This document shows, one piece after another, positions 26,706-35,526 of a DNA stretch of 64,000 nt. The position numbers were made by a program, and so were the translations under genes. This stretch comes from Kiritimatiellota bacterium (lineage in GTDB: Bacteria; Verrucomicrobiota; Kiritimatiellia; JAAZAB01): positions 146,319 to 210,318 of the forward strand of contig JAPLSY010000085.1 in assembly GCA_026398415.1 (NCBI GenBank), written 5' to 3'. The notes under the pieces are model-generated. The model was not told where the DNA came from, did no database searches, and worked only from the letters and a program-made list of their open reading frames with translations. How positions within the stretch are numbered: the first letter of the stretch is position 1; every line of letters begins with the position of its first letter.

Positions 26706-26734
26706 AATATGGCAAGCTTGGGCGTACGCGTCAA
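26706..26734 (-). promoter_or_regulatory. sigma70-like promoter for the small basic protein
   Basis: On the minus strand TTGACG (26729-26734) and CATATT (26706-26711) are separated by 17 bp. The same hexamers and spacing recur upstream of ftsQ at 42864-42892. Confidence 0.5.
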
Positions 26735-26779
26735 GTAAAATAAAAATCCAGTAAAATAAAAATCCGGTCGCATTGCGAA

Positions 26780-26808
26780 TTGACACCCACTGCGCATTCG
26801 GCAATAAT
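26780..26808 (+). promoter_or_regulatory. sigma70-like promoter for gatCAB
   Basis: TTGACA at 26780-26785 is a perfect -35 box. A 17-bp spacer leads to AATAAT at 26803-26808. Transcription would start near 26815, leaving a 40-base leader with AAGGAG at 26841-26846 before the gatC ATG. Confidence 0.65.
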
Positions 26809-26854
26809 TTAATCTAATTATACCTGATATCCGGCTCTGCAAGGAGACAAGCGC

Positions 26855-27160
26855 ATGACGAATTCAATGCCGGCGCGCAATGCTAAAAATATTGACGTTG
26901 CCTATGTCGCCAACCTGGCGCGAATTCAATTGACTGCCGCCGAACTGCAAACCTTTCAGGCGCAATTGACGCAGATCGTCGACTACGTTAAAGACCTTGA
27001 ACATGTGGATGTCTCCGCGATCGAGCCCATGGCCCATACCGCGCAGATTGTCAACGTGTTGCGCAAGGATGAGGAGCGCTGTGGCCTTGATCGCCAAGTT
27101 GTGCTGGCCAATGCCCCCGCGCACGACAACGAACAATTTCTAGTCCCGAAAATCGTCTGA
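26855..27160 (+). CDS. gatC: Asp-tRNA(Asn)/Glu-tRNA(Gln) amidotransferase subunit C
   Basis: Small subunit (101 aa) that wraps around GatA and GatB in the amidotransferase that makes Gln-tRNA and/or Asn-tRNA from mischarged precursors. The conserved pattern is seen: VAYVANLARIQLTAAELQTFQAQLTQIVDYVKDLEHVDVSAIEPMAH and the C-terminal VPKIV. AAGGAG lies 8 bp before the ATG. It is first of gatC-gatA-gatB, all on one strand, with a strong upstream promoter. Confidence 0.95.
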   Translation: MTNSMPARNAKNIDVAYVANLARIQLTAAELQTFQAQLTQIVDYVKDLEHVDVSAIEPMAHTAQIVNVLRKDEERCGLDRQVVLANAPAHDNEQFLVPKIV

Positions 27161-27175
27161 CGAGGAATAAACGGC

Positions 27176-28639
27176 ATGGCTGAGTGGAATGAATTAACCG
27201 TGCATGAGGCAAAAGCGCGCCTCGACCAAGGCGCGGGCACCGCCCGGGAACTGGTCGAAACGCTCCTGGGCGCGATTCGCGCGCGGGATAAGCAGGTCCA
27301 GGGTTACCTGGAGGTGGATGAAGCCGACGCGCTCCGGCAGGCCGAGGCCGCCGACGCGCTTCGGAAGAAGGGGCACAAAGGCAAGCTCCTGGGCGTGCCG
27401 ATTGCGGTCAAGGACCTGCTCAATGTTCAGGGCCAATCTTGCCGGTGCGCTTCCCGCATTCTGGAGGGGTATCATTCGCCTTATGACGCCACGGCCATTG
27501 CCCGGTTGCGCGCCGAGGGCGCCCTGTTCGTGGGCCGTGCCAACATGGACGAGTTTGCCATGGGGTCCACAACCGAGAACTCGGCTTTTAAAATAACGCA
27601 CAATCCCTGGAACCTGGCGTGCGTGCCCGGCGGATCGAGCGGCGGGTCAGGGGCGGTCATTGCTGCCGACGAGGCCATAGCCGCGTTGGGCACCGATACG
27701 GGCGGTTCGGTGCGTTTGCCGGCGTCATTTTGCGGCTGTGTCGGTCTCAAGCCGACCTATGGCCGGGTCTCGCGCTACGGACTCACGGCTTTCGCTTCAT
27801 CGCTGGACCAGATCGGGCCCATGACCAAGGATATCCGTGACGCCGCCTTGTTGCTGCAGGTCATGGCTGGCCATGACGGCATGGATTCCACGTCCATCAT
27901 GGCGCCGGTGCCCGACTACGCGGCCAACCTGCGTAAGGATTTGAAGGGAATGAAGTTGGGCCTGCCCAAGGAATATTTTATTGCCGGCGTGGATCCGGAA
28001 GTGGCACATTGCATTCAACAGGCCATCCGGCACTGCGAGGGCTTGGGTGCTACTATCGTGGAGGTTGGTTTGCCGGCGACGCCCTACGCCATTGCCACCT
28101 ATTATATCGTTGCCTGCGCGGAAGCCTCGGCCAACCTGGCGCGGTTCGACGGCGTGCGTTATGGGTTGCGGGTCAAAGACGCCACGGATCCATTTGACAT
28201 GTACACGCGCACCCGCGCGGCCGGATTTGGGACGGAAGTCAAGCGTCGCATTATCCTGGGCACCTACGTGCTCAGTAGCGGGTATTACGATGCTTATTAT
28301 GTCCGTGCCCAGAAAGTGCGCGCCCTGATCCGCGCCGATTTTGAAAAGGTGTTTCAGTCGTGCGATGCGCTGCTGACGCCGGTGGCGCCGACGGCGGCGT
28401 ATCGGCTCGGCGAAAAAACCGCCGATCCGCTCCAGATGTATCTGAGCGACATTTTTACGGCATCGGTGAACCTGGCCGGAATCTGCGCGTTATCGGTTCC
28501 CTGTGGCTTTACGAGCGCCAACCTGCCGGTGGGGCTCCAAATTGTAGGGCCGGCCTTCGGCGAGGAAACCATATTACGGGTTGGCTTCGCTTATGAACAG
28601 ACCACCGATTGGCGGCTTAGAAAACCGGACGTCGGATGA
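27176..28639 (+). CDS. gatA: Asp-tRNA(Asn)/Glu-tRNA(Gln) amidotransferase subunit A
   Basis: Amidase-signature subunit (487 aa) that releases ammonia from glutamine and channels it to GatB. The Ser-cisSer-Lys triad is complete: Lys79 (IAVKDLL), Ser154 (PGGSSGGSGA) and Ser178 (GTDTGGSVRLPA), the same numbers as in the Staphylococcus enzyme. It follows gatC by 15 bp. Its last residues (KPDVG) are encoded by the start of a 7-bp repeat tract that continues past the stop codon. Confidence 0.97.
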   Translation: MAEWNELTVHEAKARLDQGAGTARELVETLLGAIRARDKQVQGYLEVDEADALRQAEAADALRKKGHKGKLLGVPIAVKDLLNVQGQSCRCASRILEGYHSPYDATAIARLRAEGALFVGRANMDEFAMGSTTENSAFKITHNPWNLACVPGGSSGGSGAVIAADEAIAALGTDTGGSVRLPASFCGCVGLKPTYGRVSRYGLTAFASSLDQIGPMTKDIRDAALLLQVMAGHDGMDSTSIMAPVPDYAANLRKDLKGMKLGLPKEYFIAGVDPEVAHCIQQAIRHCEGLGATIVEVGLPATPYAIATYYIVACAEASANLARFDGVRYGLRVKDATDPFDMYTRTRAAGFGTEVKRRIILGTYVLSSGYYDAYYVRAQKVRALIRADFEKVFQSCDALLTPVAPTAAYRLGEKTADPLQMYLSDIFTASVNLAGICALSVPCGFTSANLPVGLQIVGPAFGEETILRVGFAYEQTTDWRLRKPDVG

Positions 28640-28683
28640 CAGCCTGAAGAGGATGCCAGACGCCGGACGCCAGACGACAGACC
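28625..28683. repeat. 7-bp degenerate tandem repeat across the gatA stop
   Basis: Units such as CCGGACG, TCGGATG, CCAGACG, CCGGACG, CCAGACG and ACAGACC; the tract begins inside gatA and runs past its TGA at 28637-28639. Confidence 0.7.
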
Positions 28684-28730
28684 GGAAAAGAGGAAAGCCG
28701 AAAGAAAAAACTCGCTAAGGTACATCTGAA

Positions 28731-28765
28731 AATCGGCAATCAAAAATCGAAAATCAGAAATTCAA
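28731..28765. repeat. 7-bp tandem repeat abutting the gatB start
   Basis: Five units (AATCGGC, AATCAAA, AATCGAA, AATCAGA, AATTCAA) occupy the position where the gatB ribosome-binding site should be; the ATG is at 28767. No Shine-Dalgarno remains. Confidence 0.75.
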
Positions 28766-28766
28766 T

Positions 28767-30194
28767 TTGATGAATTACTTTACCACCATCGGCCTGGAAG
28801 TGCATGTCCAGTTGCAGACGCGGACCAAGATGTTCTGCGCCTGCCGAACCGACTTCGGTGCCGCGCCCAACACGCAGGTCTGCCCGGTATGCCTGGGATA
28901 TCCCGGGGCCCTGCCGGTCATCAACCAGGAGGCCATTCGCCTGACCGTCATGACGGGGCTCATGGTAGGGTCGCGCATCAATCCGTGGAGCAAGTTCGAC
29001 CGTAAAAATTATTTTTACCCGGACATGCCTAAAAATTATCAGATTACCCAGTTCGACCAGCCCTTGTGTCTCGGCGGCGCGGTGGCGATTGACTGCCAGG
29101 GGCAATCCCGGGTGGTTCGTCTGACCCGTATTCACCTGGAGGAGGACGTTGGCAAGAGCATGCACGTCCGCGATCAGAGCCGGGTGGATTTCAACCGCGC
29201 GGGTCATCCGCTGATGGAAATTGTGACCGAGCCCGACATGCACTCGCCGGAGGAGGCCTTTGCCTTCCTGTTGGCGCTCAAGCAGATCCTGGTTTACGGT
29301 CTGATCAGCCCGTGCAACCTGGAAGAGGGCAATCTGCGCTGTGACGTCAACTGCAGTGTGCGACCGGAAGGGCAGGCTGCGCTCGGCACCAAAACCGAGA
29401 TCAAGAACATGAACACCTTCAAGGGCGTGCACCAGGCCCTTACGTACGAGCTCCAGCGGCAGGTTGCCGCGCTCGCCGCCGGCGGTATGATCGTGCAGGA
29501 AACGCTTCGCTTTGACACCGACCGGGGGGTGACCGAAAGCATGCGCACCAAGGAGGATGCCCACGACTATCGCTATTTTCCCGATCCCGACCTGATGCCG
29601 GTGGCGCTTTCAGCCGAACAGATCAAGGCGTGGGAAGGCATGTTGCCGGAATTGCCCCGTCAGCGTTGTGAGCGGCTGGAGCGTGAATACGCTTTGCCGG
29701 CCTATGACGCCAAGGTGCTTGCCGCGGATAAGTACGTGGCGGATTTCTTCGAGGAAGCGGCCCGCGGCGCGGCCAATCCCAAGACCGTTTCCAACTGGAT
29801 GATGACGGAAATGATGCATTTGCTGGCGGAGAAGGAGCTTGAGATTCGGCAGGTTAAGATCACACCCCAGGCACTGGCCGGCTTGATCAAACTGGTCGAG
29901 TCCCATGCGATCAATGGTGCCGCCGCCAAGACTATCTTTGCGATCCTGTTCGACAAGGGCGGCGATCCCGCCGTGCTGGTTGGCCAACTGGGCCTGGCGC
30001 AGGTGAGCGACATAGGAACGTTGGCAGCCTTGGTGCGCCAGGCCATTGACGGCAATCCAAAGTCGGTATCCGATTACAAGGCCGGCAAAGAGGCTGCGTT
30101 CAAGTTCCTGATGGGCCAGGTCATGCGTCTTAGTAAAGGCAAAGCCAATCCGCAGATTGTGCAGGACTTGCTGAAAAAACAATTAAGTGTATAA
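28767..30194 (+). CDS. gatB: Asp-tRNA(Asn)/Glu-tRNA(Gln) amidotransferase subunit B
   Basis: Subunit (475 aa) that binds the mischarged tRNA, phosphorylates the glutamyl or aspartyl group and receives ammonia from GatA. Recognisable: TIGLEVHVQLQTRTKMFC, the cysteine-bearing stretch CPVCLGYPGALP, HLEEDVGKSMH, MEIVTEPDM, EEGNLRCDVNCSV and the C-terminal YqeY-like tail. It starts 127 bp after gatA across two 7-bp repeat tracts, so translation initiation lacks the usual ribosome-binding site. It probably shares the gatC promoter. Confidence 0.97.
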   Translation: MMNYFTTIGLEVHVQLQTRTKMFCACRTDFGAAPNTQVCPVCLGYPGALPVINQEAIRLTVMTGLMVGSRINPWSKFDRKNYFYPDMPKNYQITQFDQPLCLGGAVAIDCQGQSRVVRLTRIHLEEDVGKSMHVRDQSRVDFNRAGHPLMEIVTEPDMHSPEEAFAFLLALKQILVYGLISPCNLEEGNLRCDVNCSVRPEGQAALGTKTEIKNMNTFKGVHQALTYELQRQVAALAAGGMIVQETLRFDTDRGVTESMRTKEDAHDYRYFPDPDLMPVALSAEQIKAWEGMLPELPRQRCERLEREYALPAYDAKVLAADKYVADFFEEAARGAANPKTVSNWMMTEMMHLLAEKELEIRQVKITPQALAGLIKLVESHAINGAAAKTIFAILFDKGGDPAVLVGQLGLAQVSDIGTLAALVRQAIDGNPKSVSDYKAGKEAAFKFLMGQVMRLSKGKANPQIVQDLLKKQLSV

Positions 30195-30203
30195 TGCCGA
30201 CGT

Positions 30204-30232
30204 GGTTCAAGGTTCAGCGGTTCACGGTTTGA
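30204..30232. repeat. short 7-bp repeat after gatB
   Basis: GGTTCAA, GGTTCAG and GGTTCAC occur in succession with one extra base, ten bases after the gatB stop. The gap to the pilB gene holds no other feature I can name. Confidence 0.5.
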
Positions 30233-30320
30233 AATTAGGGAAGAAAGGTTCTGATTCGGCGACGGTTTCCGGTTTCTGATCTCAGCGTTCCACAAACGCT
30301 TGTCGCGATGGTATATTTCC

Positions 30321-32021
30321 ATGACCGCCAACGATGATTATATCATAGAGATCCTCAAGGATGTCGGGTTAATCAAGCCCGAACAGATTGAGGAAGCGAA
30401 AGCCGCGGCCGGCGGCCGGCACCAGAGCATTCTGGACGTGCTGATCGAGCAGGGCATCATCTCCAAGATGGAGGTGCTGAAAACCGTGGCCATGCAATTG
30501 GGCATGGATGTCATCGTGCTGGCCGACCATGAAATCCCCCAGGAAGTGATCCAGCAGGTGCCGGCGGCCATTGCCCGCCGGTATAAAGTGGTGCCGGTCT
30601 TCGACAGCGAAAACACGCTCAGCGTGGCCCTGAGCGATCCCCTGAATATCGAGACCCTGGATAGCCTGCGCTATCTGCTTAAGCGCAACGTGGATGGCGT
30701 TGTGGCCGCGGAAGAGGAAATCAACGAGGCGCTGGATAAGTATTACGGCCGCGCCGAAAAATCCATGGAGGAAATCCTGGATCAGAGTCGTGGTGCGTCC
30801 GCGGATGCCCAGGTGCGCATGGACGATACGGCGGATGAAACGGTTGCCACCGATGTGGATACGCCGATCATCAAGCTGGTCAGCCTGATCATCATGGAGG
30901 CCCAGCGCAGTCGGGCATCCGATATTCACGTCGAGCCGCTCGAAACGCGCTTCCGCATTCGCTACCGTATTGACGGTGTCCTGCGCGAGGTGGAACCGCC
31001 CCCCAAGCGTCTGCAGGCCGTGATCCTCAGCCGCATCAAGCTCATGGCGGGCATGAAGCTCTCCGAAAAACGGGTGCCCCAGGATGGCCGCATCCAGATC
31101 AACGTGGCCGGCGAAGACCTGGATCTCCGCGTATCCACCGTGCCTTCCTCCCACGGCGAGAGCATCGTCATGCGTATTCTCAACAAGCAGAGCCTCCTGC
31201 TCGGCCTGCCAAAGCTGGGGTTGTTCGCCGACGATCAGCAGATCTTTGAGCGGCTGATCAGCATGCCTGACGGGATTCTACTGTTGACCGGTCCGACCGG
31301 ATCAGGCAAGACTACGACGCTATATGCCTGCCTTAATCACCTGAACCGGCCCGATCGCAAGATCATCACGGTGGAGGACCCGGTCGAATACCGGATTTCC
31401 GGCATCAACCAGGTGCAGGTGCGCGAAGACATCGGGCTTACCTTCCCGGCGGTACTGCGTTCCATCCTGCGTCAAGCGCCCAACATCATTATGGTGGGCG
31501 AAATTCGCGACTTCGAGACGGCGGAAATTGCCATCAACGCCTCGCTGACCGGTCACTTGGTTTTCAGCACGTTGCACACGAACGATGCGCCCAGTGCCAT
31601 TCCGCGACTCATGGATATGGGGGTTAAGCCGTTCCTGCTGGCGTCTTCCATCCGGGCGACGATTGCCCAGCGCCTGGTGCGCGTGATCTGCGAGAAGTGC
31701 GCGGCGCCCTACACGCCCACGGAACGTGAGATCGGCCTGCTGGGCAGTGCCGCCAGCCAGTTCAAGGACATTAAACTGCTCAAGGGCAAGGGGTGTGCCG
31801 CTTGCGGGCAGACGGGCTATCGCGGACGCAAGGGCCTTTATGAAATTTTTTTGATTAATGACGAAGTGCAAGCCATGATTTATAATAAAACCCCGCTGAC
31901 TCAATTGCGCGCCCGGGCTCGGGAATTGGGCATGCGGACCCTGCGCGAGGATGGCCTGCGCAAGGTGGTGTCCGGCATTACGACCCTGGACGAAGTGCTC
32001 TGCGCAACGATGGGAGACTAA
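30321..32021 (+). CDS. pilB: type IV pilus assembly/secretion ATPase (PilB/GspE), first copy
   Basis: Hexameric ATPase of about 566 aa that powers pilus extension or type II secretion. The N-terminal MshEN domain (QSILDVLIEQGIISKMEVL ... YKVVPVFDSENTLSVALSDP) is followed by the motor: Walker [11 protein letters not shown] near residue 325, Asp box EDPVEYRISGINQVQV, Walker B VGEIRDFETAEIA, His box STLHTNDAPSA, and a four-cysteine zinc motif (CEKCAAP, CAACG). The ATG at 30321 is used. It is followed within 6 bp by pilT and then a second pilB-like gene. Confidence 0.93.
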   Translation: MTANDDYIIEILKDVGLIKPEQIEEAKAAAGGRHQSILDVLIEQGIISKMEVLKTVAMQLGMDVIVLADHEIPQEVIQQVPAAIARRYKVVPVFDSENTLSVALSDPLNIETLDSLRYLLKRNVDGVVAAEEEINEALDKYYGRAEKSMEEILDQSRGASADAQVRMDDTADETVATDVDTPIIKLVSLIIMEAQRSRASDIHVEPLETRFRIRYRIDGVLREVEPPPKRLQAVILSRIKLMAGMKLSEKRVPQDGRIQINVAGEDLDLRVSTVPSSHGESIVMRILNKQSLLLGLPKLGLFADDQQIFERLISMPDGILLLTGPTGSGKTTTLYACLNHLNRPDRKIITVEDPVEYRISGINQVQVREDIGLTFPAVLRSILRQAPNIIMVGEIRDFETAEIAINASLTGHLVFSTLHTNDAPSAIPRLMDMGVKPFLLASSIRATIAQRLVRVICEKCAAPYTPTEREIGLLGSAASQFKDIKLLKGKGCAACGQTGYRGRKGLYEIFLINDEVQAMIYNKTPLTQLRARARELGMRTLREDGLRKVVSGITTLDEVLCATMGD

Positions 32022-32027
32022 TTCATT

Positions 32028-33125
32028 ATGACTATGGCACCCAATAAAATCGGCATGAACGAACTGTTGGAGTCTGAGGTGGGCGAAGGCGCCTCCGACC
32101 TGCACCTGACCGTCGGCCTGCCGCCCATGTTGCGCATCAATGGCGGATTGCAACCCCTGGATTGCGGTCCGCTGATGCCGGAGGATACCGAGCGGCTGAT
32201 GAAAAGCATCACTTCCGAAAGCTACCAGCAAAAAATCCGCGAGATCGGCGGATGCGATTTCGGGTTCAGTTTTGGCGAAAAGGCGCGCTTCCGTGTAAGT
32301 GTCTTCAAGCAGAAAGGCCATGTTGGACTGGTGCTCCGGCAGATTCCCGCCAAACTGGTCACCCTGGACGAGATCGGGCTCCCGGCGCAGGTCAAGGACA
32401 TGTTATATCGTCCGCGCGGCCTGATCCTGGTAACCGGCCCGACCGGGAGTGGCAAAACCACAACCCTGGCCAGCATGATCAACCTGATCAATATCGAGCG
32501 GGACTGCCATATTATTACCATCGAGGACCCGATCGAATATTACCACGAACACAAACGTTCGATCATCACCCAGCGCGAGATCGGCGTGGATGTTCCCAAT
32601 TTCAAGGAGGCCTTGCGCCGGGCGCTTCGCCAGGACCCGGACGTCATTCTCGTGGGCGAAATGCGCGACCTGGAAACCATGGAAGCGGCCATTACGGCCG
32701 CGGAAACCGGCCATCTCGTGATGGCCACCCTGCACACGACCGGCGCCGCGCGCACGGTGGACCGCATCGTGGACGCGTTTCCGACGAACCAGCAGGAGCA
32801 AATTCGCACGCAGTTGGCCTCCAGCATTATCGCGGTGGTCTCGCAACTGCTCATCGTGCGGCAGGACCGTCCCGGCCGCGTGGCGGCTTTCGAGATCATG
32901 ATCACAACGCCTTCGATTCAGAACCTGATCCGGGACAACAAGAGCTTTCGGATCACCTCGGACATTCAGACCGGCGCCAAGTGGGGGATGATTACCCTGG
33001 ATGCCCACCTGATGTTTCTCTATGAAAAGGGCATTATCAGCTACGAACACCTGATTACCAAGGCCCAGGACCCGGATTCCATCGTCGAAAAACTGAGGAC
33101 AACCGGCTCTGTCAAACATAAGTAA
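32028..33125 (+). CDS. pilT: pilus retraction ATPase PilT
   Basis: Retraction motor for type IV pili (365 aa), driving twitching or DNA uptake. Family marks: [20 protein letters not shown] at the N-terminus, Walker [11 protein letters not shown] near residue 136, Asp box [21 protein letters not shown], Walker [15 protein letters not shown], His box [20 protein letters not shown], and the C-terminal IQNLIRDNK equivalent to the AIRNLIRE retraction motif. The zinc knuckle of PilB is absent, as expected. It is sandwiched between two PilB/GspE genes. Confidence 0.95.
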   Translation: MTMAPNKIGMNELLESEVGEGASDLHLTVGLPPMLRINGGLQPLDCGPLMPEDTERLMKSITSESYQQKIREIGGCDFGFSFGEKARFRVSVFKQKGHVGLVLRQIPAKLVTLDEIGLPAQVKDMLYRPRGLILVTGPTGSGKTTTLASMINLINIERDCHIITIEDPIEYYHEHKRSIITQREIGVDVPNFKEALRRALRQDPDVILVGEMRDLETMEAAITAAETGHLVMATLHTTGAARTVDRIVDAFPTNQQEQIRTQLASSIIAVVSQLLIVRQDRPGRVAAFEIMITTPSIQNLIRDNKSFRITSDIQTGAKWGMITLDAHLMFLYEKGIISYEHLITKAQDPDSIVEKLRTTGSVKHK

Positions 33126-33135
33126 GGATTTAGTT

Positions 33136-34845
33136 ATGGCAGAAGCAATACACGTGGACCCTCTCATACAGCTCCTCAAAGACGGCAAGGCGGTTAACGC
33201 CACCCAGGTCGAGGAGATTATGGAGGAACAGAAGCGCACGGGGAATGCCGCGCGCAAGGTGATCATGGATCTGGGTATCGTCAAGGAGGACGACCTGCTG
33301 GTCATGATTGCTAGCCATTTAGGGACCTCGGTCATCAACCTGGCGGGACGCGAAATTCCCGAGGAAGTGGTTAAGGCCATCCCCGCCAGTGTGGCGCGCA
33401 TGTACAGCGTGGTGCCGATCAGCCTGGATGCCAGTGGCGTCGTACTGGCCACGTCCCAGCTACTGGAGCCGGCGGTGGTGGATGAGATCCGATTCGTGCT
33501 GACCCGCGACCTCACCTTTGTGCTGGCCCGCGAGGAAGATGTGAAAGCCCAGGTCAATAAGTTTTACGGGGAAGACAGCGATTCCATGAACGACATGCTC
33601 AATAAACTGGAGGCGGACATGGACGCGGGCGGCGTCGTGGAACTGACCGAGGGCAAGGAGGATGAAACGGGCCTCGAACAGGCCGCCAATGCCACGCCGG
33701 TTGTGCGTTTCGTCAACCTGGTGCTCTACGAGGCCGTCCAGTCGAAGGCCTCGGATGTGCATTTTGAGCCGTTCGAGCAGGAGTTTAAAATCCGCTACCG
33801 GGTGGACGGAGCGCTTTATGAAATGTCGCCGCCCCCCCGGCGCCTGGCGCTCCCGGTCATCTCGCGCATCAAGGTCATGTCCAGCCTGAATATCGCCGAG
33901 CGGCGCCTGCCCCAGGACGGACGCCTGCAGATGAACATGCTCGGGCGTCAGATTGATTTTCGTGTGTCCACCCTGCCGACCCAGTTTGGCGAAAGCGTTG
34001 TGTTGCGTATTCTTGACCGTTCCACCGTGTCCTTGGAACTGGAAAACCTGGGCATGCCCACCGAAGTCTACGATACCTTCAGCCAGGACATCCAGAAGCC
34101 CAACGGCATTATCATCGTCACCGGCCCGACGGGCTCCGGTAAAACGACGACGCTCTATTCCGCCCTGCGGCGCATCAATACCGTGGATATGAAACTGCTG
34201 ACCGTGGAGGACCCGGTGGAATACGATATCGAAGGCATCATCCAGGTGCAGGCCAATGAGGCTATCGGGGTGACGTTCCAGCGCTGTCTGCGCGCCTTCC
34301 TCCGCCAGGACCCGGACATTATTATGGTTGGTGAAATCCGCGACTTGGAGACAGCCCAGATTGCCATCCAGTCGTCGCTGACCGGCCACTTGGTGCTCAG
34401 CACCCTGCATACCAATGACGCGGCCGGCGCCGTAACCCGTTTGATTGATATGAACGTTGAGCCTTTCCTGATTTCTTCCACGTTGGAGTCCGTGTTGGCC
34501 CAGCGCCTGGTCCGCACCATCTGCCAGAAATGCAAGACACCTTTACAACCCGATAAGACGCTTTTGGAGCGTCTCAACCTGACCGAGGAAGCCGTGACGG
34601 GTCGTCCGTTTTACTATGGCAAGGGCTGTTCCGAATGCCACGAGACCGGATACCGTGGCCGCAAATCACTGGTGGAATACATGACGGTGACGGAGCCTAT
34701 CCGCGAGTTGATCAACGAGCGCAAACCAACCCTGACCATCCGCGCCAAAGCCGTTGAACTGGGCATGCGCCTGCTGCGCGATGACGGCGTCCGTAATGTC
34801 CTGGATGGTTATACCACGGCCGAAGAAGTGCTCCGCTATACGTAG
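33136..34845 (+). CDS. type IV pilus assembly/secretion ATPase (PilB/GspE), second copy
   Basis: A second full PilB/GspE ATPase (569 aa) with the same domain order as the first: N-terminal MshEN-like domain (VVPISLDASGVVLATSQLL), Walker [11 protein letters not shown] near residue 330, EDPVEYDIEGIIQVQ, Walker B VGEIRDLETAQIA, STLHTNDAAGAVTRL, and zinc cysteines CQKCKTP and CSECHETGYRG. It clearly diverges from the first copy, so it is an old paralogue rather than a recent duplication. One copy may serve type IV pili and the other a type II secretion system. The gap after pilT is 10 bp. Confidence 0.92.
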   Translation: MAEAIHVDPLIQLLKDGKAVNATQVEEIMEEQKRTGNAARKVIMDLGIVKEDDLLVMIASHLGTSVINLAGREIPEEVVKAIPASVARMYSVVPISLDASGVVLATSQLLEPAVVDEIRFVLTRDLTFVLAREEDVKAQVNKFYGEDSDSMNDMLNKLEADMDAGGVVELTEGKEDETGLEQAANATPVVRFVNLVLYEAVQSKASDVHFEPFEQEFKIRYRVDGALYEMSPPPRRLALPVISRIKVMSSLNIAERRLPQDGRLQMNMLGRQIDFRVSTLPTQFGESVVLRILDRSTVSLELENLGMPTEVYDTFSQDIQKPNGIIIVTGPTGSGKTTTLYSALRRINTVDMKLLTVEDPVEYDIEGIIQVQANEAIGVTFQRCLRAFLRQDPDIIMVGEIRDLETAQIAIQSSLTGHLVLSTLHTNDAAGAVTRLIDMNVEPFLISSTLESVLAQRLVRTICQKCKTPLQPDKTLLERLNLTEEAVTGRPFYYGKGCSECHETGYRGRKSLVEYMTVTEPIRELINERKPTLTIRAKAVELGMRLLRDDGVRNVLDGYTTAEEVLRYT

Positions 34846-34853
34846 AAGAAATG

Positions 34854-34979
34854 AAGAATGTAGAATGCAGAATTAAGAAAGTTGGACACGCGTTAGCGTA
34901 GAGCTTGGCAAGCCTGCATCTACATTCCGTCTTTTTCCTGTTCCGGAATTCTGCATTCTGCATTTCTCATTCTGCATTT
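34854..34979. repeat. inverted pair of 7-bp repeat tracts
   Basis: Left: AAGAATG, TAGAATG, CAGAATT, AAGAAAG (34854-34881). Right: GGAATTC, TGCATTC, TGCATTT, CTCATTC, TGCATTT (34945-34979). The two are mostly complementary and could form a stem between the convergent pilB copy and dUTPase-like genes, possibly acting as a terminator. Confidence 0.7.
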
Positions 34980-34982
34980 GTT

Positions 34983-35363
34983 TTAGATATGCTTGCTGTC
35001 GTTGGCGTCCTTGGCGGTATAGCCCGAATCCTGTCGCTGGAAGTTGACTTCGTTTTTTTTCCGGTAGGCTTCGAAAATGTCGTCGGCCGACATATCCAGG
35101 ACCTGGGCCAGCGAAACCAGGAAATGAAAAAGGTCGGCGACTTCCACGCGTGCGTTCTGCTTGTCAAACTTCTGGTACTTGGCCCACCATTTCCACGGCA
35201 CGCTGTCGGTCAATTCCGCCACCTCCTGGGTCATCGCCCGACAGTAGTTGAGGACCCATTCCGGCTTGGCGGCTTCCGGCATGTGTAAGGTGTTCACGCC
35301 AATGCGTTGATTCAATTCTCCCTGCATTCGAAAAATCTCAGCCAGCATGTCTTTGTTCGGCAT
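34983..35363 (-). CDS. dUTPase_2-like (all-alpha) nucleotide pyrophosphatase
   Basis: A 126-aa all-helical protein resembling dimeric dUTPase/MazG-type NTP pyrophosphatases, which remove non-canonical or excess dNTPs. The helical metal-binding motifs are EVAELTDSVPWKWWAK and VEVADLFHFLVSLAQVL, matching the ExxE and ExxD pattern. The ATG at 35363 with AAGGAC upstream is preferred over longer starts whose extra N-terminus is unlike the family. The exact substrate (dUTP or dCTP) is not decided by the sequence. Confidence 0.8.
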   Translation of the reverse strand: MPNKDMLAEIFRMQGELNQRIGVNTLHMPEAAKPEWVLNYCRAMTQEVAELTDSVPWKWWAKYQKFDKQNARVEVADLFHFLVSLAQVLDMSADDIFEAYRKKNEVNFQRQDSGYTAKDANDSKHI

Positions 35364-35526
35364 GGTCTTGTCCTTTCGGTTAGTCCCCGTGTCGTAATGG
35401 TCGCCAATCGCAATAACGGGGCATACTTTAGCGGGTTGATGCCCGATTGACAAGCGGGCGCCCAAAATATTATTCGTGCATGGTTATGTGTCCTGTAATA
35501 CAGTATCCCCGTTTTCGGGGAACATT

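Noticed and set aside
26378..26743. 121-aa plus-strand frame with an Ala/Gly-rich centre
   Set aside because: It is the complement of the Ala/Pro tail of the small basic protein and lacks a start signal.
30204..30232. GGTTCAA motif as a tRNA T-loop
   Set aside because: It repeats with a 7-bp step and there is no acceptor, D or anticodon stem around it.
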